Assembly (NCBI GenBank): GCA_030681645.1
Contig: JAUXRX010000039.1
Span: 19,327 to 83,326, forward strand
Direction of reading: 5' to 3'
Source: Archangium sp.
GTDB lineage: Bacteria > Myxococcota > Myxococcia > Myxococcales > Myxococcaceae
Length of the DNA: 64,000 bases
This document shows positions 41,049 to 49,730 of the stretch, in pieces; within the stretch, counting starts at the first letter, position 1; each line of letters begins with the position of its first letter. The notes below the pieces were generated by a model that made no database searches, was not told where the DNA came from, and saw only the letters and a list, made by a program, of their open reading frames with translations. The position numbers and the translations under genes were made by a program.

Positions 41049-43160
41049 ATGCGACGGCTCTGGTTGGCCCTGGTGGCGGTGATGTTGCTGGGGGGCGCGC
41101 TCGCCGCGGCGCTCAGCGTGCTCACCACCCTCGTCCAGCGCGACAGGGCTGCCCTGGTGGAGCAGTTCACCCGCGACCGGCAACTGCAGCTCGAGCGGGC
41201 CGCCAGCGCGGTCTCGCGAGGGCTCGACGACGTCGCGGAAGACGTGCGGTTCGCCGGCGAACTGCTCGGTCAGGACAGGCCGCTCGTCGAGCGCAAGGCC
41301 GAGCTCGAGGCGCTCCTCGAGTCCATCGGGAAGTACAAGGCCATCACCGTCTTCGGGCCCGACGCCCGGCAGCTCCTCACCCTCAGCGACCGCCGGCTCA
41401 CCACCTCCCTGGAACCCTGGCTGCCCGCACTTCATGAGACGGCCCGCCTCGCCCTTCAACAGGCACCGGGGCAGGTCGCCGTCTCGCCCCCGCTCGGCGA
41501 GGACGCGTCCGGGTGGCTGCGCGTCTTCGCCACGGCCATCGACGACCCGAAGGGCGTGAAGGTCGGGGTCGTCGCAGTGGTGGTCGACGCTGCGCCGCTG
41601 ATGACCGCGCTCAGTTCGCTGGGTGACGAGCAGGGCTCCCGGCTGTTGGTGCTCGGCGCCCACGGGCGGCCACTGCCCCTCGCCGACCGACTCCTCTCCG
41701 AAGCGGCGAAGAACCTCGAGGCCCTGCCCCGGCGCCCCGCCCTCGAGGCGGTCCTCGGGGGGATGCGCGCGGGCAGGGCCGGGCACGTCGCGCTGGGGGC
41801 GGACGAAGCGACGGCGCTGGGCCTGGCTCCCGCGGAGCACATCGCCATCTTCATGCCGCTGACGGTGCGGGGGGGAACCTCGTGGTCGGTGGCCGCGCTC
41901 TCCAGCACCGAGGCGCTCCGCAGCCACGATCGGTCGCTGCTCGCCCGGCTGGTGCTGGTCGCGGGCGTGCTCGCCGGGTTCTTCGCGCTCCTCGGCATCA
42001 GCCTCACCCTGACGCTCCGGCGCGCGAATGAGCTGAGCGAGACGCGGAGGCACGCCACCGAGCTGGCCCACGCCCGTGACGTCATCCAGAAGGTGCTCGA
42101 TCACGTGCCGACGGGCATCCTCGCGCTCTCGCGCGACCTCAAGGTCACCTCGGTCAACCGCGCGCTCCGGCAACGGCTGCAGCCCTTCGCGGCCGGCGCC
42201 ACCCTGAGGCGCGTCTTCGCCGGCGCGCCGCCCTTTCAGCTCGAGCGGCTGGTGGAGCTGGTGCACTCGAGCCGTGCGGGGCTGCAGGTCACCACGGTCG
42301 TCACCGAGTCGCTCTTCGGCGACAGGGGGCACTTCAGCCTGTCCTCGGTGCCGCTGGCGCAACCGGACGAGGAGCTGGCCTCGCTGCTGCTCGTCGACGA
42401 CCTCAGCAGGGTCCGGACGCTCGAGGAGCAGCTGCTGCGGTCCGAGAAGCTGTCCACCGTGGGTGTGCTCGCGGCGGGGATCGCCCATGAGATCGGCACC
42501 CCGCTCGGCATCGCGCGCGGGCGGGCCGAGTACCTGGCTGGCAAGCTCGACGACGAGACGCCGCAGCGCGCCGGGCTGCTCAGCATCGTCGAGCAGATCG
42601 ATCGCGTGAGCCGGATCATCCGCCAGTTGCTCGACTTCTCGCGCACCCAGCCGGCGGCGACGACCCAGGTCTCGCTCGCGGAGGCCTTCGAGGCCGTGGG
42701 GCGGCTGCTGGGCCTCGAGGCCGAGCGGCGGGGCCTGCGGCTCGAGATCAGGCCGCCCGGCGTCGTGGTCGTGGCCGCTGACGCCGACCAGCTGCAGCAG
42801 GTGCTGATCAACCTGCTGCTCAACAGCCTCGACGCCTCGTCGGCGGGTCAGATGGTCGAGTTGCTGGCCGAGCCGGGTCGGGGCGTGGTCGAGCTGGTGG
42901 TGCGCGATCAGGGCGATGGCATGAACGAAGACGCGCAGCGGCGCATCTTCGATCCGTTCTGGACCACGAAGAAGCGGGGGCAGGGCACGGGCCTCGGCCT
43001 CTCCGTGGTCGCGCAGGTGGTCCGCAATCACGGCGGCTCGATCAGCGTGACCAGCCAACCTCAGCGCGGCACCACCGTTCGGATCGCGTGGCCGCTCTAC
43101 AACCCGGAAGCAGAGAGGGCAGCGAATGAAGCCAAGAGCCCGAGTGCTGGTGGTCGATGA
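41049..43160 (+). CDS. Membrane sensor histidine kinase (NtrB-like)
   Basis: 703 residues. TM helices at about 5-25 and 298-320 enclose a periplasmic sensor region of about 270 residues (double-Cache-like, ITVFGPDARQLLTLSD, GVKVGVVAVVVD). A PAS-like domain (about 345-440; ILALSRDLKVTSVNRALRQR) precedes the HisKA domain, phospho-acceptor His480 in AHEIGTPL. The ATPase has N box NLLLNSLDAS, G1 VRDQGDGM and G2 GTGLGLSVV. It overlaps the response-regulator gene by 35 bp, so they form a pair. The ligand is unknown. Confidence 0.94.
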   Translation: MRRLWLALVAVMLLGGALAAALSVLTTLVQRDRAALVEQFTRDRQLQLERAASAVSRGLDDVAEDVRFAGELLGQDRPLVERKAELEALLESIGKYKAITVFGPDARQLLTLSDRRLTTSLEPWLPALHETARLALQQAPGQVAVSPPLGEDASGWLRVFATAIDDPKGVKVGVVAVVVDAAPLMTALSSLGDEQGSRLLVLGAHGRPLPLADRLLSEAAKNLEALPRRPALEAVLGGMRAGRAGHVALGADEATALGLAPAEHIAIFMPLTVRGGTSWSVAALSSTEALRSHDRSLLARLVLVAGVLAGFFALLGISLTLTLRRANELSETRRHATELAHARDVIQKVLDHVPTGILALSRDLKVTSVNRALRQRLQPFAAGATLRRVFAGAPPFQLERLVELVHSSRAGLQVTTVVTESLFGDRGHFSLSSVPLAQPDEELASLLLVDDLSRVRTLEEQLLRSEKLSTVGVLAAGIAHEIGTPLGIARGRAEYLAGKLDDETPQRAGLLSIVEQIDRVSRIIRQLLDFSRTQPAATTQVSLAEAFEAVGRLLGLEAERRGLRLEIRPPGVVVVAADADQLQQVLINLLLNSLDASSAGQMVELLAEPGRGVVELVVRDQGDGMNEDAQRRIFDPFWTTKKRGQGTGLGLSVVAQVVRNHGGSISVTSQPQRGTTVRIAWPLYNPEAERAANEAKSPSAGGR

Positions 43161-44487
43161 TGATCAGGCCATGGCCGAGATGCTGGCCGACCCCCTGCGG
43201 GACGAAGGGTACGAGGTCACCATCTGCGTCGGCGGCGCGCAGGCGGTGGAGGTGCTCGCCGGGACGCCGCCCGACTTGGTCGTCTCCGACCTGAGGATGA
43301 ACGACGTCGACGGGTTCGACGTGCTGGCCGCGGCGCGGCGCTGCGAGCCTGCCGTTCCCGTGTTCATCATGACGGCGTTCGGCGCGGTGGAGTCGGCGGT
43401 CGAGGCGATCAAGCGTGGCGCCGCGCACTACTTCACCAAGCCCTTTGCCCTCGCCGAGGTGCTGGTCTTCGTCCGGCGGGCGCTCGAGCAGGCCGACCTG
43501 CGCGCAGAGAATCGCGCGCTGCGCTCGCTGAGCGGGGGCGCGACCTCGCTGGTGGGGCGGAGCCGGGCGTTGCGCAGCCTCGAGGCCCACATGCAGCGCG
43601 TCGCAGAGAGCCCCTTGCCGGTGCTCGTCCGCGGTGAGAGCGGGACCGGCAAGGAGCTGGTGGCGCGCGGAATTCACGAGCTCGGCGCGCGGCGGTCGCG
43701 GCCCTTCGTGGCGGTCAACTGCAGCGCGGTCCCGGCCACGCTGCTGGAGAGCGAGCTGTTCGGCCACGTGAAGGGCTCGTTCACCGGGGCGACGGGTGCG
43801 CGCCGCGGCCTCTTCGCCGAGGCGGACGGAGGCTCGCTCTTCCTCGACGAGATCGGCGACATGGCGATCGAGCTGCAAGCCAGGCTCCTGCGCGTGCTGC
43901 AGGACGGGATGGTGCGGCCCGTGGGCGCCGACCAGCAGCGGGCCACCGACGTGCGCATCATCGCGGCCACCCATCAGGACCTCGAGGCGCGCATCAAGAC
44001 GGGGCTCTTTCGAGCCGACCTCTACTACCGGCTCAACGTGGTCCGCCTCGAGGTCCCTCCGCTGCGGGAGCGGGCCGAGGACATCGCCCCCCTGGCGGCC
44101 CACTTCCTCGAGCGGGCGAGGGCGCGGTCACCCCACCTGCGCGCGAAGGGGTTCTCCACCGCCGCGCTGACGGTGCTCGAGCGGTTCCCCTGGCCGGGCA
44201 ACGTGCGCGAGCTCGAGAGCACCGTCGAGCGGCTCTGCCTGCACGCTGATGACGAGGTCATCTCGGAGGCCTCGGTTCGGGCGGAGCTCCCCCAGGTCCC
44301 CGGCTCGAGCGTCATCAACCAGGGCCTCGCGTCACGATGGACCCTGCGGCGCCTCGAGGACGAGTACATCACCGCGGTCCTCGCTGACTGCGGGGGCAAC
44401 AAGACGAAGGCGGCAGAGCTGCTGGGCATCGACGTCTCCACCCTGCACCGGCGCGAAAGGGCGCGGCAGGGCGAAGCGCCAGACTGA
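43126..44487 (+). CDS. NtrC-family sigma-54-dependent response regulator
   Basis: 453 residues from ATG 43126. Receiver domain 1-120 with phospho-acceptor Asp55 (VVSDLRM), DDD acid pocket and Lys105 (FTKPF). AAA+ domain about 140-370: Walker A GESGTGKE (170-177), sigma-54 contact loop GSFTGA (217-222, Ser in place of the usual Ala), Walker B GGSLFLDE and sensor R-finger region. The Fis-type HTH spans about 425-446 (NKTKAAELLGIDVSTLHRR). It activates sigma-54 promoters when phosphorylated by the overlapping kinase; a matching promoter lies 46 bp after its stop. Confidence 0.95.
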   Translation: MKPRARVLVVDDDQAMAEMLADPLRDEGYEVTICVGGAQAVEVLAGTPPDLVVSDLRMNDVDGFDVLAAARRCEPAVPVFIMTAFGAVESAVEAIKRGAAHYFTKPFALAEVLVFVRRALEQADLRAENRALRSLSGGATSLVGRSRALRSLEAHMQRVAESPLPVLVRGESGTGKELVARGIHELGARRSRPFVAVNCSAVPATLLESELFGHVKGSFTGATGARRGLFAEADGGSLFLDEIGDMAIELQARLLRVLQDGMVRPVGADQQRATDVRIIAATHQDLEARIKTGLFRADLYYRLNVVRLEVPPLRERAEDIAPLAAHFLERARARSPHLRAKGFSTAALTVLERFPWPGNVRELESTVERLCLHADDEVISEASVRAELPQVPGSSVINQGLASRWTLRRLEDEYITAVLADCGGNKTKAAELLGIDVSTLHRRERARQGEAPD

Positions 44488-44532
44488 GTGGCGAATTGCG
44501 TCACCGCTCGCCGGGGTCTGCAAGCGCCCGCG

Positions 44533-44548
44533 CGGCACGTCGCTTGCC
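44533..44548 (+). promoter_or_regulatory. Sigma-54 (-24/-12) promoter
   Basis: CGGCACGTCGCTTGCC: GGCACG-N4-TTGC fits the consensus TGGCACG-N4-TTGCW except for the first T and last W. GG (44534) and GC (44546) are at the required 12-base spacing. It lies directly after the NtrC-type activator gene and 15 bases before ATG 44563. Confidence 0.65.
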
Positions 44549-44562
44549 TCCCGCAGCAGGTG

Positions 44563-44964
44563 ATGGCGAGTTCGTACGAAAACGGCCGGGTGGTGGTCAG
44601 ACCCGGGGTCGTCGAGGTCGACGGGCGGGCTTTTCTCGTCGGCCAGGGCACGCGCGTGGAGGCGGTGGCCGACCCGCCCCGGTTCATCGGGCTTTGGCTC
44701 GCGGTCCTGGGCTGCTCACTGGTGGCCGTGCCGGCGGCGGTGGTCTTCGGTTCGCTGAGCCAGGATGACAGGAGCTGGCTGGTCGCCTTTCCCGTGATCG
44801 CCGCGGCCATGGCCATCGTGCGGGTGCTGACGGCCTCCACGCGGTACCACGTGGCGCTCGTCGAGCGAGACGCTCGCTACGTCTTCTCGAGCGAAGACCT
44901 GCAGACCGTGGTGTTCCTGGTGGCGATGGTGCGGGACGCCATCCCCACGCGGCGGGAGGTGTAG
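44563..44964 (+). CDS. Small membrane protein, DUF6232-like
   Basis: 133 residues from ATG 44563, chosen because it follows the sigma-54 promoter; a GTG at 44488 would place that promoter inside the gene. Residues 1-45 are beta-like (NGRVVVRPGVVEVDGRAFLV). Two hydrophobic helices (about 48-70 and 78-98) form a hairpin, and a beta-like tail follows (YHVALVERDARYVFSSEDLQ). The plan recalls DUF6232 proteins, but I am not sure. It is likely the direct target of the upstream two-component system. Confidence 0.68.
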   Translation: MASSYENGRVVVRPGVVEVDGRAFLVGQGTRVEAVADPPRFIGLWLAVLGCSLVAVPAAVVFGSLSQDDRSWLVAFPVIAAAMAIVRVLTASTRYHVALVERDARYVFSSEDLQTVVFLVAMVRDAIPTRREV

Positions 44965-45003
44965 TTGCCAGCCGCCCGCGGGCGGTGTGGTACACGCGCG
45001 GCC

Positions 45004-46560
45004 ATGCACATCGAGCTGATCCTGGTGGGGCTCTTCGTGGTGGCGACCGGGGTGGCGATGGTGGCCCGCCGGCTGAAGGTCCCCTACACGGTGGCCCTGG
45101 TGCTGGCCGGGCTGATGCTGGGCACGGCCACCGACTTCGAGCCGCTCCACCTCACCAAGGAGCTGGTCTACACGGTGTTCCTCCCGGGGCTGCTCTTCGA
45201 GGCGGCCTTCGCGCTCGAGTTCAAGAAGTTCTGGGCCAACAAATGGGCCATCAGCTCGCTCGCGCTGCCCGGCGTCATCGCCGCCATCGCCATCACCACG
45301 GCCCTGCTGGTGCCCGCCGCCAACCGGCTTCACTTCGTGGACTCCTTCACGCTCGCCGACGGCCTCATCTTCGCGGCGGTGATCGCTGCGACCGATCCGA
45401 TCGCAGTGGTGGCGCTCTTCAAGTCGCTGGGCGCGCCGAAGCGCCTCGCGGTGCTGGTCGAAGGTGAGAGCCTGCTCAACGACGGCACCGCGGTGGTGCT
45501 CTTCACCATCGTGCTCGGCGTGGCCATGGGGGGCGAGCTCTCGGTGCTCACCGCCGGGCTGGAGTTCATCAAGGTGGTGGGCATGGGCGTGGTGATCGGC
45601 GGCACCGTCGGCTACGCCGTCTCGCTGGTGATCAAGGCGGTCGATGATCCGATGATCGAGATCACCCTCACCACCATCGTCGCCTACGGCAGCTTCGTCG
45701 GCGCGGAGTACTTTCACTTCTCGGGGGTCATCGCCACGGTGGTGGCGGGTATGCTCTGCGGCAACTACGCCGCGCGCGTGGGCATGAGCCCGTCGACCCG
45801 GGTGGCCGTGGGCACCTTCTGGGAATACCTGGCCTTCGCCCTCAACTCGCTCGTCTTTCTCCTCATCGGCTTCGAGGTGCGGGTCGAGTCGCTGGCCGCG
45901 GCCTGGCAGCCCATCGTGATCGCGTACCTCGCGGTCACCCTGGGCCGGGCCCTGGTGATGGCGGTGGTAGGTGCGCTGCTCAAGCGCACGAAGGAGAAGT
46001 TGTCCTGGAGCTGGCTGGCGGTGCTCACCTGGGGCGGTTTGCGCGGCAGCCTCTCGATGGTGCTGGTGCTGGGCCTGCCGCTCGCGCTGCCACACCGCGA
46101 CCTGATCATCACCATGACCTTCGGCGTGGTGATCCTCTCCATTTTGATCCAGGGGTTGACGATGGGGCCGTTGCTGCGGCTGCTCAAGCTGGTGGGCGTG
46201 CGGCCGGCAGAGGGCGAATACGACCGGCTCAAGGGACAGCTCCGCGGGGCCGCGGCCGCGCTGGCCGAGCTCACCCGCATGGAACAGGAAGGCGCGGTCT
46301 CCGCCCAGGTGGCGACGGGCCTGCGCGCGCAGTTCGAGGAGCGCCAGGTCACGGCGAAGTCAGCCATCAGCGAGCTCCATCTCCAGACCGAGGACCTGGT
46401 CGAGGCAGAGCGCAGGAGCGCCCTGCGCCGCGCCCTCATCGCCGAGAAGGACGCCGTGCAGCACGAGCGCCACGCCGGCCGCATCAGCGTCGAGAGCTAC
46501 GAGGCGTTGATGGCTGACGTCGACGCGCGCCTCGTGGGCGTTCAGCTCGAGCACGAATGA
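45004..46560 (+). CDS. CPA1-type Na+/H+ (cation:proton) antiporter
   Basis: 518 residues from ATG 45004. About 12 hydrophobic segments to residue 410. AATDPIAVVALFKSLG with the Asp of the ND/DD ion site and LVEGESLLNDGTAVVLF are CPA1 hallmarks; WGGLRGSLSMVLVLGLPL is the NhaP-type Arg-containing helix. A cytosolic tail of about 100 residues, helical and charged (MEQEGAVSAQVATGLRAQFE), ends it and may regulate activity. It exchanges Na+ or K+ for H+. It converges on the dehydrogenase genes with a hairpin between the stops. Confidence 0.93.
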   Translation: MHIELILVGLFVVATGVAMVARRLKVPYTVALVLAGLMLGTATDFEPLHLTKELVYTVFLPGLLFEAAFALEFKKFWANKWAISSLALPGVIAAIAITTALLVPAANRLHFVDSFTLADGLIFAAVIAATDPIAVVALFKSLGAPKRLAVLVEGESLLNDGTAVVLFTIVLGVAMGGELSVLTAGLEFIKVVGMGVVIGGTVGYAVSLVIKAVDDPMIEITLTTIVAYGSFVGAEYFHFSGVIATVVAGMLCGNYAARVGMSPSTRVAVGTFWEYLAFALNSLVFLLIGFEVRVESLAAAWQPIVIAYLAVTLGRALVMAVVGALLKRTKEKLSWSWLAVLTWGGLRGSLSMVLVLGLPLALPHRDLIITMTFGVVILSILIQGLTMGPLLRLLKLVGVRPAEGEYDRLKGQLRGAAAALAELTRMEQEGAVSAQVATGLRAQFEERQVTAKSAISELHLQTEDLVEAERRSALRRALIAEKDAVQHERHAGRISVESYEALMADVDARLVGVQLEHE

Positions 46561-46608
46561 AGCCGGCGCGCCCCGGCGGTGTGGCCCGAGCTTGAATGAC
46601 GAGGCCTC

Positions 46609-46648
46609 GCGCCCTGACGGTGTCCCCCAACTTACACCGCCAGGGCGC
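46609..46648. terminator. Bidirectional hairpin between convergent genes
   Basis: Arms GCGCCCTGACGGTGT (46609-46623) and ACACCGCCAGGGCGC (46634-46648) pair at 14 of 15 positions around a 10-nt loop. The right arm holds the last codons of the convergent dehydrogenase gene, whose stop is in the loop/arm border. It has no T tract. Confidence 0.65.
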
Positions 46649-47756
46649 TGAGCCCCGCGCGCCACAGGGCGCGATCGAGCACGTCGCCGTCGTGGGGGAG
46701 CACGCCGGCGCCTCCGCGCTCGAGGAGCCGGAGCAGGAGCGGCTCGAGCTGCCGCCCGTAGTGCTCCATGCACGGGGCCGGGTGAATGCCCGGCCATGAA
46801 TAGCAGCTCACCACCGCGCGCCGCGCCGCGTGGGCGACGCCGGGGGGAATGGTGTTCATCCACCCCGGGTCATCGGGGTGGAACAGCCACTGGTCGAGGT
46901 TGCCCATGGGGATGCCCTCGATGCTGCGCACGGTGGGCGGGTTGCCGGTGGGCACGTAGGGGTCGACGTTGAGATCGCACACCACCGCGTGGGCGGGCAG
47001 CCAGTCGAGCGCGGCGTTGGGCACCAGGGCCACGTCGGCCCGGTCGCGCTGGGTGGCGTCGACGAGCACGTCGGTCTGCACCAGCCGGTCCTTGAGCCAC
47101 CCCGCATCGCCGGTGATTCGGCGGCCGATGACCGAGGCCATCACCGGCGGAGTGCCGCGCTGCGACCACTCGTCCCAGCGCGCGCGGCTGCCGTACTTGA
47201 TGGCGGCCTCGGTGGCGTGCTTGCCCACCTGGCCCGCGCCCATCACGGTGACGTTGAGCACGCCCCGGCCCCGCTCCAGCCGCCAGGGGGCGAGCTCGTC
47301 GAGGGCGGTGAAGGCCGCTTCCAGGCCGTTCCACCCCACCGCGCAGGTGTTCTCCACCAGGCGCGCCCCGTCCTCGCCCGCGAGGCTGTCGAGGCTGACC
47401 GCGAAGGCCCCGAGCTCCCGCAGCTTCTTCACCCGCTGCGGCCGGGTGGGCAGGTGCAGCATCGCCACCACGGTGCTGCCGCGCTTCACCAGCCCCTCGA
47501 ACTCCTCCACCTCGGGCGAGCGCAGCACCAGCACCACGTCCTGCGCCCAGGCTTCCTCTCGGGTGTCCACCACGCGCAAGCCCGGCACCGCGGCGCGGTA
47601 GTCGGCCTCGGTCAGGCCCATGCCCTCGCCCACGCCGCGCTCCATCACCACCGTCGCCTGGCGGGCCGCGGCGGCCAGCAGCTCAGGGAGGAAGTCGCGG
47701 CGCTCGCCGGCCTCCTTGTGCATGCGGGGCACGCCCAGCGTCAGCTTCGCGCTCAT
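46632..47756 (-). CDS. Alanine-dehydrogenase/PNT-like NAD(P)-dependent oxidoreductase, paralogue 2
   Basis: 374 residues from ATG 47756. The N-terminal AlaDH/PNT-like domain (about 1-150: PRMHKEAGERRDFLPELLAA, VLVLRSPEVEEF, AMLHLPTRP) is followed by a Rossmann domain with VTVMGAGQVGKHATEAAIKY. The C-terminal signature SCYSWPGIHPAPCM with YGRQLEP replaces the NMPGAVP region of true alanine dehydrogenases, and the substrate-binding Lys appears as Arg. So it is a distinct relative; substrate unknown. The ATG overlaps the stop of paralogue 1 by 4 bp. Confidence 0.75.
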   Translation of the reverse strand: MSAKLTLGVPRMHKEAGERRDFLPELLAAAARQATVVMERGVGEGMGLTEADYRAAVPGLRVVDTREEAWAQDVVLVLRSPEVEEFEGLVKRGSTVVAMLHLPTRPQRVKKLRELGAFAVSLDSLAGEDGARLVENTCAVGWNGLEAAFTALDELAPWRLERGRGVLNVTVMGAGQVGKHATEAAIKYGSRARWDEWSQRGTPPVMASVIGRRITGDAGWLKDRLVQTDVLVDATQRDRADVALVPNAALDWLPAHAVVCDLNVDPYVPTGNPPTVRSIEGIPMGNLDQWLFHPDDPGWMNTIPPGVAHAARRAVVSCYSWPGIHPAPCMEHYGRQLEPLLLRLLERGGAGVLPHDGDVLDRALWRAGLSALAV

Positions 47757-48886
47757 GCCGTCGCTCCGGGGAGCCAGCGCCGGTGCAGGCCGCGAGCGGT
47801 GGCGCGCTCGGCCCACGCACCCCCCGTCGAGGGCAGGCCGGCAGGGCCCCGCTCGAGCAGCGCGCGCACGATGGGCTCGAGCTGCTTGCCGTACACCGTC
47901 ATGCACTCGACCGGGCGGATGCCCGGCCACGAATAGCAGCTGACCACCGTGCGCCGCACCGCGTGGGGCTCGCGCGGATCGAGCGCGTCCCAGGCAGGGT
48001 CCCCGGGCGCGAAGACGTAGCGGTCGAGGTTCCCCTGGGGAATGCCCTCCACTGCCTTCACCAGCGGCGGGGTGCGCGAGAGGTCGATGGGATCCACCGA
48101 GAGGTCGACGATCACCGCGTGCGCGGGGAGGTGCGCGAGCTGGGCGTTGCGCACCACCGGCACGGACGGCTTCGCGCGCAGCGTGGCGTCGACCAGCAGG
48201 TCGGTCTGGCGCAGGGTCTCTTCGAGCACGGCGGCGTCGCGGGTGAGCTCGACGTCGAGCACCGTCACCTGTACGCCCGGCACGCCGGCCTCGCGGAGCT
48301 GGGCGCGCACCTCGTCGTCGCCGTAGCGCACCGCCGCCCGCATGGCCCAGGAGCCCACCGCGCCCGCCCCCAGCACCGTCACCCGCAGCGGGCCGCGCTG
48401 AGGGCTGCGAAACGGAGGCCAGAGGGAGGCGAGCGTCTCCATGCCCACCCGGATGCCGTTGGTGCCCACCGCCTCGAGGTTCTCCACCAGCCGCCGGTCG
48501 AGATCGTCGGCGATCTGATCCAGCGCCACCCCGGTGACCCCCAGCTCCTCCATCAGCGCCACCCGCCCTGGCCTGGTGGGGAAGTGCAGCATCGAGAGCA
48601 GCACCGCGCCGCGGCGCAGGCGGCGGAGATCGGCCTCCACCGGGCAGCGCAGCACCACCACCAGGTCCTGGGCGAAGGCCGCCTCGCGCGTGCCCCTCGA
48701 CACCCCGGGGAAGGCCGCGTCGTACGCCTCGGGGGCGATGCCCAGCCGGGCGCCGTAGGCTTCTTCCAGCACCACCCGGTCCAGCGGGAACTGGGCGAGG
48801 AACGCCAGCAGCGTGGGCTTGAACTCGCGCACCTCTGCCGCTTCGTGGCGCGCGCAGGGGAAGCCGATGGAGTGGAGCTGGAGCAC
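47753..48886 (-). CDS. Alanine-dehydrogenase/PNT-like NAD(P)-dependent oxidoreductase, paralogue 1
   Basis: 377 residues from GTG 48886. Same plan as its downstream neighbour: VVLRCPVEAD, SMLHFPTRPGR, Rossmann VTVLGAGAVGSWAMRAAVRY, VEGIPQGNLDRYVF and the shared SCYSWPGIRPVECM with YGKQLEP. The two proteins align over their full length, so the genes arose by tandem duplication and are translationally coupled (ATGA). They could form a hetero-oligomer. Known AlaDH/PNT-fold enzymes make or oxidise amino acids or move hydride between NAD and NADP. Confidence 0.75.
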   Translation of the reverse strand: MLQLHSIGFPCARHEAAEVREFKPTLLAFLAQFPLDRVVLEEAYGARLGIAPEAYDAAFPGVSRGTREAAFAQDLVVVLRCPVEADLRRLRRGAVLLSMLHFPTRPGRVALMEELGVTGVALDQIADDLDRRLVENLEAVGTNGIRVGMETLASLWPPFRSPQRGPLRVTVLGAGAVGSWAMRAAVRYGDDEVRAQLREAGVPGVQVTVLDVELTRDAAVLEETLRQTDLLVDATLRAKPSVPVVRNAQLAHLPAHAVIVDLSVDPIDLSRTPPLVKAVEGIPQGNLDRYVFAPGDPAWDALDPREPHAVRRTVVSCYSWPGIRPVECMTVYGKQLEPIVRALLERGPAGLPSTGGAWAERATARGLHRRWLPGATA

Positions 48887-48971
48887 GAGCGGCAGTTACC
48901 CAGCCCCGCGCGTGCGGCTCGTTGATGCCCATCATGGTCGTGTCGCATCGAGCTGGACGAGGGTGTCTCCC

Positions 48972-49727
48972 ATGCAGCGCTGGCTCTGGCTTCTCCTCCT
49001 CGCTTCGTGCGCCCCCGTGCGGCCCGTGGTGACGCGGCACGTGGTGCCCTCGGAGCTGTTCGACTTCGGCGGCGTGCGCGCCACCGTGCGCCACTTCCCC
49101 GGCGACTCCATCTGCGAGGCAGAGCCGCGGTTTCTCCTGGATGAGGTCTCCTCGGTGAACGGGCTGCTCCGCCGCTTCCTCGAGGACGTCCCCGGCGGGG
49201 GCGACGCGGAGTGGACGGAACTGGCCATGGCGCGGGCCGCGGAGGGGGCGGAGCGGCTGCCCAGGCTCCTCGGGGTTCACGGGCGAACCCTCGACGCCGC
49301 GGGGCGCTGTGCGTTCGCCACCACCGGGGCCTGGCCTTCTCTCCTCACGCGTGGGCGCGGGCTGATCGAGCAGACCCGGGCGCGCCTCGAGGCGGCGCCG
49401 GGCGAGGTGCGGGCGGTGCGCCAGGCCCGGGCGCTGGCGGCCTGGCGCGCCGAGCGGCTGGCGCAGCAAGACTCGGCCCGGCGGGCCTGCCCCCCCCGGC
49501 CGCGGGGGGCGGTCATCTACTTCGCCTGGCGCGAGGGCCCGCTCACCACCTGGCTCTTCTGCGACGGCGCGCAGGTCACCCGCGAAGGAGCAGGGCGCCC
49601 GCGCGTCGAGGCGCCGCCGGCCGAGCTGGGCCGGGCGCGCGCGACCGAGGCGGCCTACCAGGCGGCGGTGGGCCGCTTCCCGGCGGGCGCAGTGGTCGCC
49701 CCGCCGGTGGAAGCGGCGAGCAGGTGA
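48972..49727 (+). CDS. Lipoprotein of unknown function
   Basis: 251 residues from ATG 48972; a GTG nine bases earlier is an alternative. Lipoprotein signal MQRWLWLLLLASC (Cys 13). The body is mixed, with an Arg-rich helical middle (RARLEAAPGEVRAVRQARAL) and a beta-like part (AVIYFAWREGPLTTWLFCDG), and a Pro-Val end. No family recognised. It converges with the crp-like gene, 3 bp between stops. Confidence 0.7.
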   Translation: MQRWLWLLLLASCAPVRPVVTRHVVPSELFDFGGVRATVRHFPGDSICEAEPRFLLDEVSSVNGLLRRFLEDVPGGGDAEWTELAMARAAEGAERLPRLLGVHGRTLDAAGRCAFATTGAWPSLLTRGRGLIEQTRARLEAAPGEVRAVRQARALAAWRAERLAQQDSARRACPPRPRGAVIYFAWREGPLTTWLFCDGAQVTREGAGRPRVEAPPAELGRARATEAAYQAAVGRFPAGAVVAPPVEAASR

Positions 49728-49730
49728 GAC

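Noticed and set aside
39921..43058. A 1045-codon open frame on the minus strand opposite the LTA-synthase-like and histidine kinase genes
   Set aside because: Its product is low-complexity Arg/Gly/His/Glu-rich sequence, as expected from the antisense of GC-rich codons. The plus-strand genes have clear domain motifs throughout.
46632..49469. A 945-residue fusion of the two dehydrogenase-like proteins in one open frame
   Set aside because: The upstream part of that frame is antisense/shadow sequence. Each paralogue has its own start, and they overlap by ATGA in different frames.
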